Shown: positions 8,710-16,334 of the stretch, piece by piece
Layout: every line of letters begins with the position of its first letter
Position numbering within the stretch: the stretch's first letter is position 1
Translations under genes and position numbers: made by a program
NCBI GenBank assembly: GCA_027943245.1
Contig: JANDJZ010000390.1
Span: 1 to 39,771 of the forward strand
Direction of reading: 5' to 3'
Source: Acanthamoeba sp. SK_2022b
Lineage: Eukaryota; Discosea; Longamoebia; Acanthamoebidae
DNA length: 39,771 bases
Notes under the pieces: model-generated
Database searches by the model: none
What the model was told of the DNA's origin: nothing
What the model saw: the letters and a program-made list of their open reading frames with translations, nothing else

Positions 8710-9282
8710 ATGACGGAAAGAGAGAAGCTGTTAAGCGGCCTGGAGTACAACAGCCGCGATGAAGAATTGATTGCGATGTACCATCGGGCCAGGGCGTTGA
8801 CCAAAAGCCTGGGGACGCTGGATTCGCATCAGGCGGACGAGAAAAACCGCCTGCTCGGCGAACTGTTCGGCGCCTGGGGTGAGGCGAGCTGGATCGAAAC
8901 GCCGTTCTGGTGCGACTACGGGCAACATGTCCGCATCGGTAAAAACTGTTTTATCAACGTCAATGCGGTATTCCTCGACTGCAATACCATCACCATCGGC
9001 GACAACACGCTGATCGGCCCCAACGTGCAAATCTACACGCCGAGCCACCCGCTGAAGGCCGGCGAACGCTTTACCGGCGACCCGGCCTTTCCTTTCCGCA
9101 CCTCGGCGCAGCCGGTGTCCATCGGCAGCAACGTATGGATCGGCGGTAACGTGGTGATCTTGCCGGGCGTGACCATCGGCGACGGCACGACTATCGGCGC
9201 GGGCAGCATCGTGACCGGCGACATCCCGGCCAATGTGCTGGCGCTGGGGCAGCCGTGCCGGGTTATCCGCACGTTGGAATAG
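8710..9282 (+). CDS. Hexapeptide-repeat sugar O-acetyltransferase (Maa/LacA family)
   Basis: Acetyl-CoA-dependent O-acetyltransferase with a left-handed beta-helix, 190 residues. The N-terminal cap (MTEREKLLSGLEYNSRDEEL) is the maltose-acetyltransferase domain, followed by hexapeptide repeats such as IGKNCF, IGDNTL, IGSNVW and IGDGTT. The catalytic His is in IYTPSHPL. The frame is open upstream to 8548, but the ATG at 8710 has AGGAG 9 nt ahead and begins at the conserved cap. It stands between zur and dusA, which are neighbours in E. coli, so it is an added gene here. A second member (maa) lies at 18581 and is clearly different in sequence. The acceptor sugar is unknown. Confidence 0.88.
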   Translation: MTEREKLLSGLEYNSRDEELIAMYHRARALTKSLGTLDSHQADEKNRLLGELFGAWGEASWIETPFWCDYGQHVRIGKNCFINVNAVFLDCNTITIGDNTLIGPNVQIYTPSHPLKAGERFTGDPAFPFRTSAQPVSIGSNVWIGGNVVILPGVTIGDGTTIGAGSIVTGDIPANVLALGQPCRVIRTLE

Positions 9283-9324
9283 GGGGAAAGCGAAGGCGGT
9301 TTTCCCAACGGCGTCGATTGTCGT

Positions 9325-9330
9325 TATAAT
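9325..9330 (+). promoter_or_regulatory. Candidate -10 element for dusA
   Basis: Perfect TATAAT 63 nt ahead of the dusA ATG. The -35 region around 9301-9307 (TTTCCCA) is poor. Confidence 0.5.
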
Positions 9331-9393
9331 AGCCGTTTGCGGCCGCGCGCCGTTCGTTAAACCCAGACAGACTCAGGTAGCCAGTAACTCAGC

Positions 9394-10404
9394 ATGACGA
9401 AAGACAACCACGCCCCAACTTACGCCGCCAATCGTTTCTCCATCGCGCCGATGCTCGACTGGACCGATCGTCATTGCCGTTACTTCCACCGCCTGCTGAC
9501 CAAGGAAACGCTGCTGTACACCGAAATGGTGACCACCGGCGCGATCATTCACGGCAAGGGCGACTACCTGGCCTACAGCGAAGAAGAGCATCCGGTGGCG
9601 CTGCAGCTGGGCGGCAGCGATCCGGCCGCGTTGGCGCACTGCGCCAAACTGGCGGAGCAGCGCGGTTACGACGAGATTAACCTCAACGTCGGCTGCCCGT
9701 CCGATCGCGTGCAAAACGGCATGTTCGGTGCCTGTTTGATGGGGCAGGCGACGCTGGTCGCCGACTGCATCAAGGCGATGCGCGACGTGGTGTCGATCCC
9801 GGTGACGGTGAAGACCCGCATCGGCATCGACGATCAGGACAGCTACGCCTTCCTGTGCGACTTTATCCAAACCGTCGCCGGGCGCGGCGAGTGCGACATG
9901 TTCACCATCCACGCGCGCAAGGCCTGGCTCTCCGGCCTCAGCCCGAAAGAGAACCGCGAAGTGCCGCCGCTGGACTACCCGCGCGTTTATCAGCTGAAGC
10001 GGGATTTCCCGGCGCTGACCATCGCCATCAACGGCGGGGTGAAAACGCTGGAAGAGGCGCAGCAGCATCTGCAGCATCTGGACGGCGTGATGATGGGGCG
10101 CGAGGCGTACCAGAATCCGGGCATCCTGGCGCAGGTCGACAGCGAACTGTTCGGCGCGCAGACCGCAGTGCCGGACAGCGTGGCGATCGTCGAAGCACTG
10201 TATCCGTACATTGAGCGCGAGCTGTCCAACGGCACCTATCTCGGCCACATCACCCGCCACATCCTCGGTTTGTTCCAGGGCGTGCCGGGCGCGCGCCAGT
10301 GGCGTCGCCACCTGAGCGAGAACGCCCACAAGCCGGGCGCCGATGCGCGGGTGGTGGAGCAGGCGCTGGCGCTGGTGCGTCAGCCGCGTGTGGAAATGGC
10401 GTAA
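9394..10404 (+). CDS. dusA: tRNA-dihydrouridine(20/20a) synthase DusA
   Basis: FMN- and NADPH-dependent enzyme that reduces uridines 20 and 20a in the tRNA D-loop. The product is 336 residues. The TIM-barrel opening reads [18 protein letters not shown]. The catalytic Cys114 lies in NGMFGACLM, after the conserved [15 protein letters not shown] and phosphate contacts are expected from [13 protein letters not shown] and MMGREAY. The ribosome site ahead of the ATG at 9394 is weak, but the start agrees with the family. In several genera the 5' end of dusA is an attachment site for integrative elements; here the gene is intact with no element beside it. Confidence 0.96.
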   Translation: MTKDNHAPTYAANRFSIAPMLDWTDRHCRYFHRLLTKETLLYTEMVTTGAIIHGKGDYLAYSEEEHPVALQLGGSDPAALAHCAKLAEQRGYDEINLNVGCPSDRVQNGMFGACLMGQATLVADCIKAMRDVVSIPVTVKTRIGIDDQDSYAFLCDFIQTVAGRGECDMFTIHARKAWLSGLSPKENREVPPLDYPRVYQLKRDFPALTIAINGGVKTLEEAQQHLQHLDGVMMGREAYQNPGILAQVDSELFGAQTAVPDSVAIVEALYPYIERELSNGTYLGHITRHILGLFQGVPGARQWRRHLSENAHKPGADARVVEQALALVRQPRVEMA

Positions 10405-10418
10405 CCCACAAAAATTTT

Positions 10419-10438
10419 GACTAACAGTTAGTCTTTTT
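10419..10438 (+). terminator. Short hairpin with T tract after dusA
   Basis: GACTAA-CAG-TTAGTC followed by TTTTT. The stem is only 6 bp and AT-rich, so it may be a weak terminator. The right arm runs into a possible PspF site (next entry). Confidence 0.45.
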
Positions 10439-10444
10439 CGCCAG
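10428..10444 (+). promoter_or_regulatory. Possible PspF enhancer site for pspG
   Basis: TTAGTCTTTTTCGCCAG resembles the PspF half-sites I recall from the E. coli pspA enhancer (TTAGTG-N3-TTCGC). It lies 62-78 bp upstream of the sigma-54 promoter, a workable distance. Confidence 0.4.
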
Positions 10445-10505
10445 GCATTCGGCGCGTTGCCGGATGCCTGCCCCATCTTTTCAATAGGTTAGCCCTTCCG
10501 CCATT

Positions 10506-10522
10506 CTGGCACGCTTCTTGTA
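10506..10522 (+). promoter_or_regulatory. Sigma-54 promoter of pspG
   Basis: CTGGCACG-N4-TTGTA matches the -24/-12 consensus TGGCACG-N4-TTGC except for T in place of the final C. GG at 10508-10509 and G at 10520 have the required spacing. pspG in E. coli is also sigma-54/PspF controlled. Confidence 0.85.
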
Positions 10523-10561
10523 ATTCCCTCAGCAGATACGTTGTATTGCAAAGGAGCAATC

Positions 10562-10780
10562 ATGTTGGAAATCTTCTTTCTCATTGGCTTTGTGGTGATG
10601 CTGATGGTGACCGGCATCTCGCTGCTGGGGATCTTCGCTGCGCTGTTGGTGGCGGCGGCGTTCATGCTGTTGGGCGGGTTGTTCGCGGTGGTCATCAAGC
10701 TGCTGCCGTGGCTGATTTTGGCGGTCGTCGGGGTATGGATTTACCGTTCTATGCAGAAACCGCAGGTCAGGCGTTACTGA
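10562..10780 (+). CDS. pspG: Phage shock protein PspG
   Basis: Small inner-membrane effector of the envelope-stress (Psp) response. It is 72 residues (E. coli 80), beginning MLEIFFLIGFVVMLMVTG with two or three hydrophobic segments and a basic tail ending RRY. It is shorter than E. coli PspG because the C-terminal tail is reduced. I use the ATG at 10562, preceded by AAGGAGCA, not the upstream in-frame codon at 10541. The sigma-54 promoter at 10506 makes it a stand-alone PspF target away from the pspABC operon, as in E. coli. Confidence 0.92.
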   Translation: MLEIFFLIGFVVMLMVTGISLLGIFAALLVAAAFMLLGGLFAVVIKLLPWLILAVVGVWIYRSMQKPQVRRY

Positions 10781-11080
10781 TTTTTTGCTGAATAATCAGT
10801 CAGTCGCGATGAAACTTGCACAACTTGCCGCCCCGCTAATGCGGCAGCGATCACAGCTTGGCAGTTTTGCCGCGCGATGTGGCACATAAAGCGTGTTTTT
10901 TGCCGGACGGGGCTGTTAGGATGTTTGTCGATGCAGTGATGCGACCAATTTCATCACCGTGAGAGACAATCAAAATTCGTGTTGCTGAAGCAACCCCCTG
11001 TCTCTGGCGGACTCTGCTCTCCCCCTACAAAACGCAGTAACAGAAAGGGCTCCGTAAGGAGCCCTTTTCTTTTGCGGCAA
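10781..11080. other. Intergenic region pspG / qor (300 bp), possible small RNA
   Basis: No protein-coding gene is seen. The right half is rich in dyads. GAGACA and TGTCTC (about 10970 and 11000) flank an inner hairpin TTGCT-GA-AGCAA. About 45 bp further on comes a strong terminator at 11044 that reads well on the + strand. This could be the 3' part of a small RNA, or only the 3' end of qor. No convincing + strand promoter was found. Confidence 0.35.
11044..11073. terminator. Bidirectional Rho-independent terminator downstream of qor
   Basis: Ten-bp stem AAAGGGCTCC / GGAGCCCTTT with a GTAA loop, followed by TTTCTTTT on the + strand and a short T run on the - strand. Confidence 0.9.
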
Positions 11081-12064
11081 TTAGGGGATCAGCAGGCTGG
11101 AGCCGCTGGTGCCGCGGCTTTCCAGCACCTGGTGCGCCCGCTGGGCCTCGGCCAGCGCAAATTTCTGCTCGTCTCTCACCTCCACCCGAATGGCGCCGCT
11201 GCCGATCAGCGAGAACAGCTCGTTGCTGGCGTACTGCAGCTCGGCGCGGTTGGTGATGTAGCCGTTAAGGGAAGGGCGGGTGACGTACAGCGATCCTTTC
11301 TGGTTGAGCAGTGCCAGATCGACGCCGGTCACCGGGCCGGAAGCGTTGCCGAAGCTGACCATCAGGCCGCGCCGTTTCAGGCTGTTGAGCGAGGCCTGCC
11401 AGGTGCTTTGCCCCACCGAATCGTACACCACGCCGACCTTCTCGCCGTGCGTCAGCTCGGCCACCCGCTGGGCGATATCCTCTTTGTGGTAGTTGATGGT
11501 GGCCCAGGCGCCGGCCTGTTTCGCCAGCGCGGCCTTTTCGTCGGAGCCGACGCTGCCGATCAGGCGCGCGCCCAGCGCTTTGGCCCATTGGCAGGCGATC
11601 AGCCCAACTCCGCCGGCGGCGGCATGGAACAGGAACACTTCACCCGGCTGCACGTCGTGGGTCTGGCGCAGCAGGTAGTGCACCGTCAGCCCTTTGAGGA
11701 AAGAAGCGGCGCCCTGCTCAAAGCTGAGGTTGTGCGGCAGCAGCGCCACTTTTTCTTCCGGCACGTTGTGGACTTCGCTGTAGGCGCCGAGCGACGATTG
11801 CGCATACACCACCCGGTCGCCCGGTTTGATCGCGCTGACCCCGGCGCCGACTTTGACCACCACGCCGGCCGCCTCGGTGCCGAGGCCGCTCGGCAGGCTC
11901 GCCGGGGCGTACAGCCCGCTGCGCACATAGGTGTCGATGTAGTTGATGCCGATTGCCTTGTTCTCGATCTGCACTTCGCCGGCGGCGGGATCGAGCGGTG
12001 TAAAATCAACGTATTGCAAGACTTCCGGCCCGCCGGTGGCGGAAAACTGAATGCGCTTGGCCAT
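11081..12064 (-). CDS. qor: NADPH:quinone oxidoreductase Qor
   Basis: Zinc-independent medium-chain dehydrogenase/reductase of the zeta-crystallin type, reducing quinones with NADPH in the cytoplasm. It is 327 residues, the E. coli length. The NADPH fold carries FLFHAAAGGVGLIACQWAKALGA, and the substrate side has NYIDTYVRSGLY. It lacks the Cys ligands of zinc alcohol dehydrogenases. The ATG at 12064 has CGAGGTAACGAT directly upstream. It diverges from dnaB, as in E. coli. Confidence 0.96.
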   Translation of the reverse strand: MAKRIQFSATGGPEVLQYVDFTPLDPAAGEVQIENKAIGINYIDTYVRSGLYAPASLPSGLGTEAAGVVVKVGAGVSAIKPGDRVVYAQSSLGAYSEVHNVPEEKVALLPHNLSFEQGAASFLKGLTVHYLLRQTHDVQPGEVFLFHAAAGGVGLIACQWAKALGARLIGSVGSDEKAALAKQAGAWATINYHKEDIAQRVAELTHGEKVGVVYDSVGQSTWQASLNSLKRRGLMVSFGNASGPVTGVDLALLNQKGSLYVTRPSLNGYITNRAELQYASNELFSLIGSGAIRVEVRDEQKFALAEAQRAHQVLESRGTSGSSLLIP

Positions 12065-12179
12065 ATCGTTACCTCGTTTGAGTGTCTGATTTTACCCTAT
12101 TCTTTTTAGTATCGGAGATCCAGTTCACCCGTGCGGGATTCAATACCTTTTTTGCATCGGTTATGACGCAAAAATCACG

Positions 12180-12185
12180 TATACT
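12180..12185 (+). promoter_or_regulatory. Candidate -10 element for dnaB
   Basis: TATACT 46 nt ahead of the dnaB ATG. The nearest -35-like hexamers have poor spacing. Confidence 0.5.
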
Positions 12186-12231
12186 CTCGCGTCAAGATCC
12201 TTCATTCGCAACCGGATAAAGACTACGTTTC

Positions 12232-13656
12232 ATGGCAGGAAAAAAACCAACCAACAAAACAAACGCGGACGAAACCAGAGAGCGTTCCAGAGATCGTCAG
12301 ATGGAAGGGCTGAAGATGCCGCCGCACTCGCTGGAGGCCGAGCAGTCGGTGTTGGGCGGTTTGATGCTGGATAACGAGCGCTGGGACAACGTGGCGGAGC
12401 GCGTGGTCGCCAACGACTTCTTCAGCCGCCCGCATCGCCTGATCTTTACCGAGATGCAGCGTCTGCTGGAGATGAGCAAGCCTATCGACCTCATCACCCT
12501 GTCCGAATCGCTGGAGCAGAAAGGCGAGCTGGACTCGGTCGGCGGCTTCGCCTACCTGGCCGAGCTGTCGAAAAACACCCCGAGCGCCGCCAACATCGGC
12601 GCCTACGCCGACATCGTGCGCGAGCGCGCGGTGGTGCGCGAGATGATCTCGGTGGCTAACGAGATCGCCGACGCCGGCTACGATCCGCAGGGGCGCAGCA
12701 GCGAAGACCTGCTCGATCTGGCGGAATCTCGCGTATTCCAAATCGCCGAGAACCGCGCCAGCAAAGACGAAGGCCCGAAGGGCATCGAGCGCATCCTGGA
12801 AGACACCGTATCGCGTATCGAGCAGCTGTATCAGCAGCCGCACGACGGCGTGACCGGGGTCGATACCGGCTATCAGGACCTCAACAAGAAAACCGCGGGC
12901 ATGCAAAAGTCCGATCTGATCATCGTCGCCGCCCGTCCATCGATGGGGAAAACCACCTTCGCCATGAACCTGTGCGAAAACGCCGCGATGACCCAGGAAA
13001 AACCGGTGCTGATCTTCAGCCTGGAGATGCCCGGTGAGCAGATCATGATGCGTATGCTGGCGTCGCTGTCGCGCGTGGATCAGACGCGCATCCGTACCGG
13101 CCAGCTCGACGACGAGGACTGGGCGCGCATTTCCAGCACCATGGGTATCCTGCTGGAAAAGCGCAACATGTACATCGACGACTCCTCCGGCCTGACGCCG
13201 ACCGAAGTGCGCTCTCGCGCGCGGCGCATTTTCCGCGAGCACGATGGGCTTAGCCTCATCATGATCGACTACCTGCAGCTGATGCGCGTGCCGGCCCTGT
13301 CCGACAACCGTACGCTGGAGATCGCTGAGATTTCGCGCTCGCTGAAGGCGCTGGCGAAAGAGCTGCAGGTGCCGGTAGTGGCGTTGTCGCAGCTGAACCG
13401 AAGCCTGGAGCAGCGCGCCGATAAGCGCCCGGTCAACTCCGACCTGCGTGAATCCGGCTCTATCGAGCAGGATGCCGACCTGATTATGTTCATCTATCGT
13501 GATGAGGTGTATCACGAGAACAGCGATCTGAAAGGGATCGCGGAAATTATTATCGGTAAGCAGCGTAACGGCCCGATCGGCACCGTGCGCCTTACCTTTA
13601 ACGGCCAGTGGTCGCGTTTCGACAACTACGCGGGGCCACAATACGATGACGAATAA
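12232..13656 (+). CDS. dnaB: Replicative DNA helicase DnaB
   Basis: Hexameric ring helicase that opens the replication fork 5' to 3' and recruits primase. It is 474 residues (E. coli 471). The N-terminal domain contains PPHSLEAEQSVLGGLMLDN. The RecA-like ATPase has Walker A ARPSMGKTT with Lys240, Walker B LIMIDYLQLM, and the arginine-finger region GKQRNGPIGTVRLTF near the C-terminus. There is no intein or insertion. alr follows after 17 nt, so the two are probably co-transcribed in part, as in E. coli. Confidence 0.98.
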   Translation: MAGKKPTNKTNADETRERSRDRQMEGLKMPPHSLEAEQSVLGGLMLDNERWDNVAERVVANDFFSRPHRLIFTEMQRLLEMSKPIDLITLSESLEQKGELDSVGGFAYLAELSKNTPSAANIGAYADIVRERAVVREMISVANEIADAGYDPQGRSSEDLLDLAESRVFQIAENRASKDEGPKGIERILEDTVSRIEQLYQQPHDGVTGVDTGYQDLNKKTAGMQKSDLIIVAARPSMGKTTFAMNLCENAAMTQEKPVLIFSLEMPGEQIMMRMLASLSRVDQTRIRTGQLDDEDWARISSTMGILLEKRNMYIDDSSGLTPTEVRSRARRIFREHDGLSLIMIDYLQLMRVPALSDNRTLEIAEISRSLKALAKELQVPVVALSQLNRSLEQRADKRPVNSDLRESGSIEQDADLIMFIYRDEVYHENSDLKGIAEIIIGKQRNGPIGTVRLTFNGQWSRFDNYAGPQYDDE

Positions 13657-13673
13657 TCAGCTAAGGAACTGAA

Positions 13674-14753
13674 ATGAAAGCGGCAACCGCTGTAATCGAC
13701 CGCCGCGCTCTGCGACATAATCTGCAACAGGTGCGCCGCCAGGCGCCGCAAAGCCGCCTGATTGCCGTTGTGAAAGCAAACGCTTATGGACATGGCCTGC
13801 TGGAAACAGCACACACCCTGCAAGACGCCGACTGCTACGGCGTGGCGCGCATCGGCGAAGCGCTGATGCTGCGCTCCGGCGGCATCGTCAAACCGATCCT
13901 GCTGCTGGAAGGCTTCTTCAGTGCCGAAGATCTGCCGGTGCTGGTGGCGAACAACATCGAAACCGCGGTGCACAGCATCGAACAGCTCGAAGCGCTGGAG
14001 CAGGCCGAGCTGGCGCGTCCGGTGCCGGTGTGGATGAAGCTCGATACCGGCATGCATCGGCTGGGGGTGCGCCCCGAACACGCGGAGGCGTTTTATCAGC
14101 GCCTGTGCGCCTGCCGCAACGTGGCGCAGCCGGTCAATATCATGAGTCACTTCAGCCGCGCCGACGAGCCGGAATCCGACACCACGTTGAAACAGATCGC
14201 CTGCTTCGAGCAGTTCGCGCGCGGCAAACCGGGCCAGCGCTCGGTCGCCGCGTCCGGCGGCACGCTGCTGTGGCCGGATGCCCACAACGAGTGGGTGCGC
14301 CCCGGCATCATTTTGTACGGCGTGTCGCCGCTGGATAACGGCAGCGGCGCCGAGCATGGGCTGCAGCCGGCGATGACGCTGAAGTCCAGCCTGATCGCGG
14401 TGCGCGAGCACAAGGCCGGCGAAGCGGTCGGCTACGGCGGCACTTGGGTCAGCCCGCGCGATACCCGGCTGGGCGTGGTGGCGATGGGGTACGGCGACGG
14501 CTACCCGCGCAGCGCGCCGACCGGTACGCCGATCCTGATCAACGGCCGCGAAGTGCCGATCGTCGGCCGGGTGTCGATGGACATGATTTCGGTCGATCTC
14601 GGGCCGGCCGCCGCCGATAAGGTGGGGGATGAAACGGTGCTGTGGGGGCCGGCGCTGCCGGTCGAGCGCATCGCCGTCTGCACCGGCATCAGCGCTTACG
14701 AGCTGATCACCAAGCTCACGCAGCGCGTGGCGATGGAATACATCGGCGACTGA
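13674..14753 (+). CDS. alr: Alanine racemase Alr
   Basis: PLP enzyme that converts L- to D-alanine for peptidoglycan. It is 359 residues, like E. coli Alr. The PLP-binding Lys34 is in [10 protein letters not shown], and the second catalytic base, Tyr254, is in [15 protein letters not shown] and GRVSMDM are also conserved. The ATG follows AAGGAACTGAA. It lies immediately after dnaB and is followed by a strong hairpin, so it ends the unit. Confidence 0.97.
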   Translation: MKAATAVIDRRALRHNLQQVRRQAPQSRLIAVVKANAYGHGLLETAHTLQDADCYGVARIGEALMLRSGGIVKPILLLEGFFSAEDLPVLVANNIETAVHSIEQLEALEQAELARPVPVWMKLDTGMHRLGVRPEHAEAFYQRLCACRNVAQPVNIMSHFSRADEPESDTTLKQIACFEQFARGKPGQRSVAASGGTLLWPDAHNEWVRPGIILYGVSPLDNGSGAEHGLQPAMTLKSSLIAVREHKAGEAVGYGGTWVSPRDTRLGVVAMGYGDGYPRSAPTGTPILINGREVPIVGRVSMDMISVDLGPAAADKVGDETVLWGPALPVERIAVCTGISAYELITKLTQRVAMEYIGD

Positions 14754-14762
14754 AACGCCGCA

Positions 14763-14788
14763 GGGGCCGACGCGCGTCGGCCCCGTTT
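14763..14788 (+). terminator. Terminator after alr
   Basis: Ten-bp GC-rich stem GGGGCCGACG / CGTCGGCCCC with a tiny loop and a short T run (GTTTCT). It lies between convergent alr and the pheC-like gene. Confidence 0.8.
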
Positions 14789-14797
14789 CTCAGCGGG

Positions 14798-15565
14798 TTA
14801 CTTCTTTACCGCCAACCACTTATCGATAATCTTCTGATATTCGCCGGTCGCCTTGGCCAGGTGCAGCCACTGATCCACATACAGTTTCCAGCTCAGATCG
14901 TCGCGCGGCAGCATGTAAGCCTTCTCGCCGTACTGCATCGGTTTGGTCGGATTCACCGCGCACAGCTTCGGATAGCGCTTCTGCTGGTACAGCGCCTCGG
15001 AGGCGTCGGTGATCATCACGTCTGCCTTGCGGTCCACCAGCTGTTGGAAAATGCTCATGTTGTCGTGCGTGAGCGTCAGTTTGGCCTTTGGCAGATAGGC
15101 GTGCACGAAGGCTTCATTGGTGCCGCCCGCCGGTTCCAACAGACGCACCGACGGTTTGTTGATCTGCTCGAGAGTGCGGTATTTCTTCACGTCGGTGCAG
15201 CGCACCAGCGGGATTTTGCCGTCGGTATCCAGCTTGTCGGCGAAGAACACCTGCTTTTGCCGCTCCAGTGTGACGGAGATACCGCCCATCGCAATGTCGC
15301 ACTTGCCGGAGGTGAAGTCCGGCGTCAGGGTTTTCCAGCTGGTCTTCACCCACTTCACTTTCGCGCCCAGGCTCTTGGCCAGCGATTCCGCCATGTCGAT
15401 ATCGATGCCTTCATAGCTGCCGTCTTCCTTGAGGAAGGTATAGGGCTTGTAGTCGCCGGTGGTGCAGACCTCCAAGGTCTTTTGCTGCAGCACCTTATCC
15501 AGGTGGGATTGCGCGCCGGCGCTGCCGGCGGCGAGCAGCAGCGCGAGAGGGAGTAACTTTTTCAT
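14798..15565 (-). CDS. Periplasmic cyclohexadienyl dehydratase-like protein (PheC family)
   Basis: Predicted periplasmic protein of 255 residues with a clear signal peptide (MKKLLPLALLLAAGSAGA, cleavage before QS). The fold is that of amino-acid-binding proteins, but the sequence follows Pseudomonas PheC closely: TTGDYKPYTF, WVKTSWKTL, DIAMGGISVTLERQ, PAGGTNEAF, DNMSIFQQLVD, EKAYMLPRDD and YVDQWLH. PheC dehydrates prephenate and arogenate to phenylpyruvate and phenylalanine in the periplasm. No permease or ATPase gene is near, which argues against an ABC transporter component. It lies next to tyrB and diverges from an Lrp-type regulator. The enzyme call is from motif recall and context; a binding protein is the alternative. 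Confidence 0.78.
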   Translation of the reverse strand: MKKLLPLALLLAAGSAGAQSHLDKVLQQKTLEVCTTGDYKPYTFLKEDGSYEGIDIDMAESLAKSLGAKVKWVKTSWKTLTPDFTSGKCDIAMGGISVTLERQKQVFFADKLDTDGKIPLVRCTDVKKYRTLEQINKPSVRLLEPAGGTNEAFVHAYLPKAKLTLTHDNMSIFQQLVDRKADVMITDASEALYQQKRYPKLCAVNPTKPMQYGEKAYMLPRDDLSWKLYVDQWLHLAKATGEYQKIIDKWLAVKK

Positions 15566-15780
15566 CTGGCGTCCTTTTTATACATTCGTGGTTTTATGCG
15601 TTACTTCGCCGTTAATTGTCGTTTGCCTGCATGAGTTAGCCGTTTTTTATGCCGCTTACCGGCGAAAACGCCGGGCTTTGCTGCTGTACGCGATTTAAGC
15701 GCCAGGGTGTGACGTCGGCAACGGTAAAAAAACTGGTAGGCTGTAACGTCAACATTTATTAACACAGTTTACAGGTGGCT

Positions 15781-16254
15781 ATGTACAACATTGACGATTT
15801 TGATATGAAAATCCTGACGCTGTTACAGGCCAACGGCCGGCTGACCAATCAGGAGCTGAGCGAGCTGGTGGGGCTCTCCGCCTCCCAGTGTTCGCGGCGG
15901 CGTATCAGCCTGGAGCAGGCGCAGCTGATCCGCGGCTACCACGCGCGGCTGGCGCCGGAGGCGGTCGGCCTGGGGCTGGTGGGGCTGATCGAAGTCAGCC
16001 TGATCACGCACGCCCAAGAGCAGATCGACAGCTTTCATCAGATGCTGGAGGAGGTGGATGCGATCCTCGACGCTTACAAGACCACCGGCGACGCCGATTA
16101 CCTGCTGAAAGTGGCGGTGGCGGACCTGCCGGCGCTGAGCGAATTCATCAGCCAGACGCTGTCGCCGCACAAAAGCGTGGCGCATATCAAAACGGCGGTG
16201 GTGCTCAATCGCATCAAGGAAAACGGTTTATTGCCGGTGGCGCGAGAAAGCTAA
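15781..16254 (+). CDS. Lrp/AsnC-family transcriptional regulator
   Basis: DNA-binding protein of 157 residues with the usual two parts: an N-terminal helix-turn-helix (DMKILTLLQANGRLTNQELSEL followed by VGLSASQCSRR) and a C-terminal RAM/AsnC ligand-binding domain (about 65-150) including TTGDADYLLKVAV. Such proteins sense amino acids. I start at the ATG at 15781, with AGGTGG just before it; an in-frame GTG lies two codons upstream. It diverges from the PheC-like gene and precedes tyrB in the same direction by 80 bp, so both are plausible targets. A CTGTAA...TTACAG dyad at 15741-15774 covers its own leader. The effector is unknown, but an aromatic amino acid is a fair guess. Confidence 0.9.
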   Translation: MYNIDDFDMKILTLLQANGRLTNQELSELVGLSASQCSRRRISLEQAQLIRGYHARLAPEAVGLGLVGLIEVSLITHAQEQIDSFHQMLEEVDAILDAYKTTGDADYLLKVAVADLPALSEFISQTLSPHKSVAHIKTAVVLNRIKENGLLPVARES

Positions 16255-16275
16255 AACCTAACGCGGTTTTCCGTC

Positions 16276-16281
16276 TATATT
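16276..16281 (+). promoter_or_regulatory. Candidate -10 element for tyrB
   Basis: TATATT 53 nt before the tyrB start. No TyrR box of the TGTAAA-N6-TTTACA type is apparent, although tyrB in E. coli is under TyrR. Confidence 0.35.
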
Positions 16282-16334
16282 AGGAACGTAACGCTGTGCC
16301 CAAACCACAATAAATAAACCAGGAGAAAAACCCC

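Noticed and set aside
9380..9420. Integrated element at the dusA 5' end
   Set aside because: dusA is intact, no integrase gene is nearby and no direct repeat of the dusA start was seen.
12223..13641. 472-codon open frame antisense to dnaB
   Set aside because: It mirrors the dnaB coding strand in GC-rich DNA, is rich in His, Arg and Gln, has no family resemblance and no ribosome site. Other long antisense frames (opposite plsB, uvrA, yjcE, qor, tyrB and the NRPS) were dropped for the same reason.
14798..15565. Ordinary amino-acid ABC transporter binding protein
   Set aside because: The fold is shared, but the motif series follows PheC, and there is no permease or ATPase gene nearby. Kept as the alternative in the entry.
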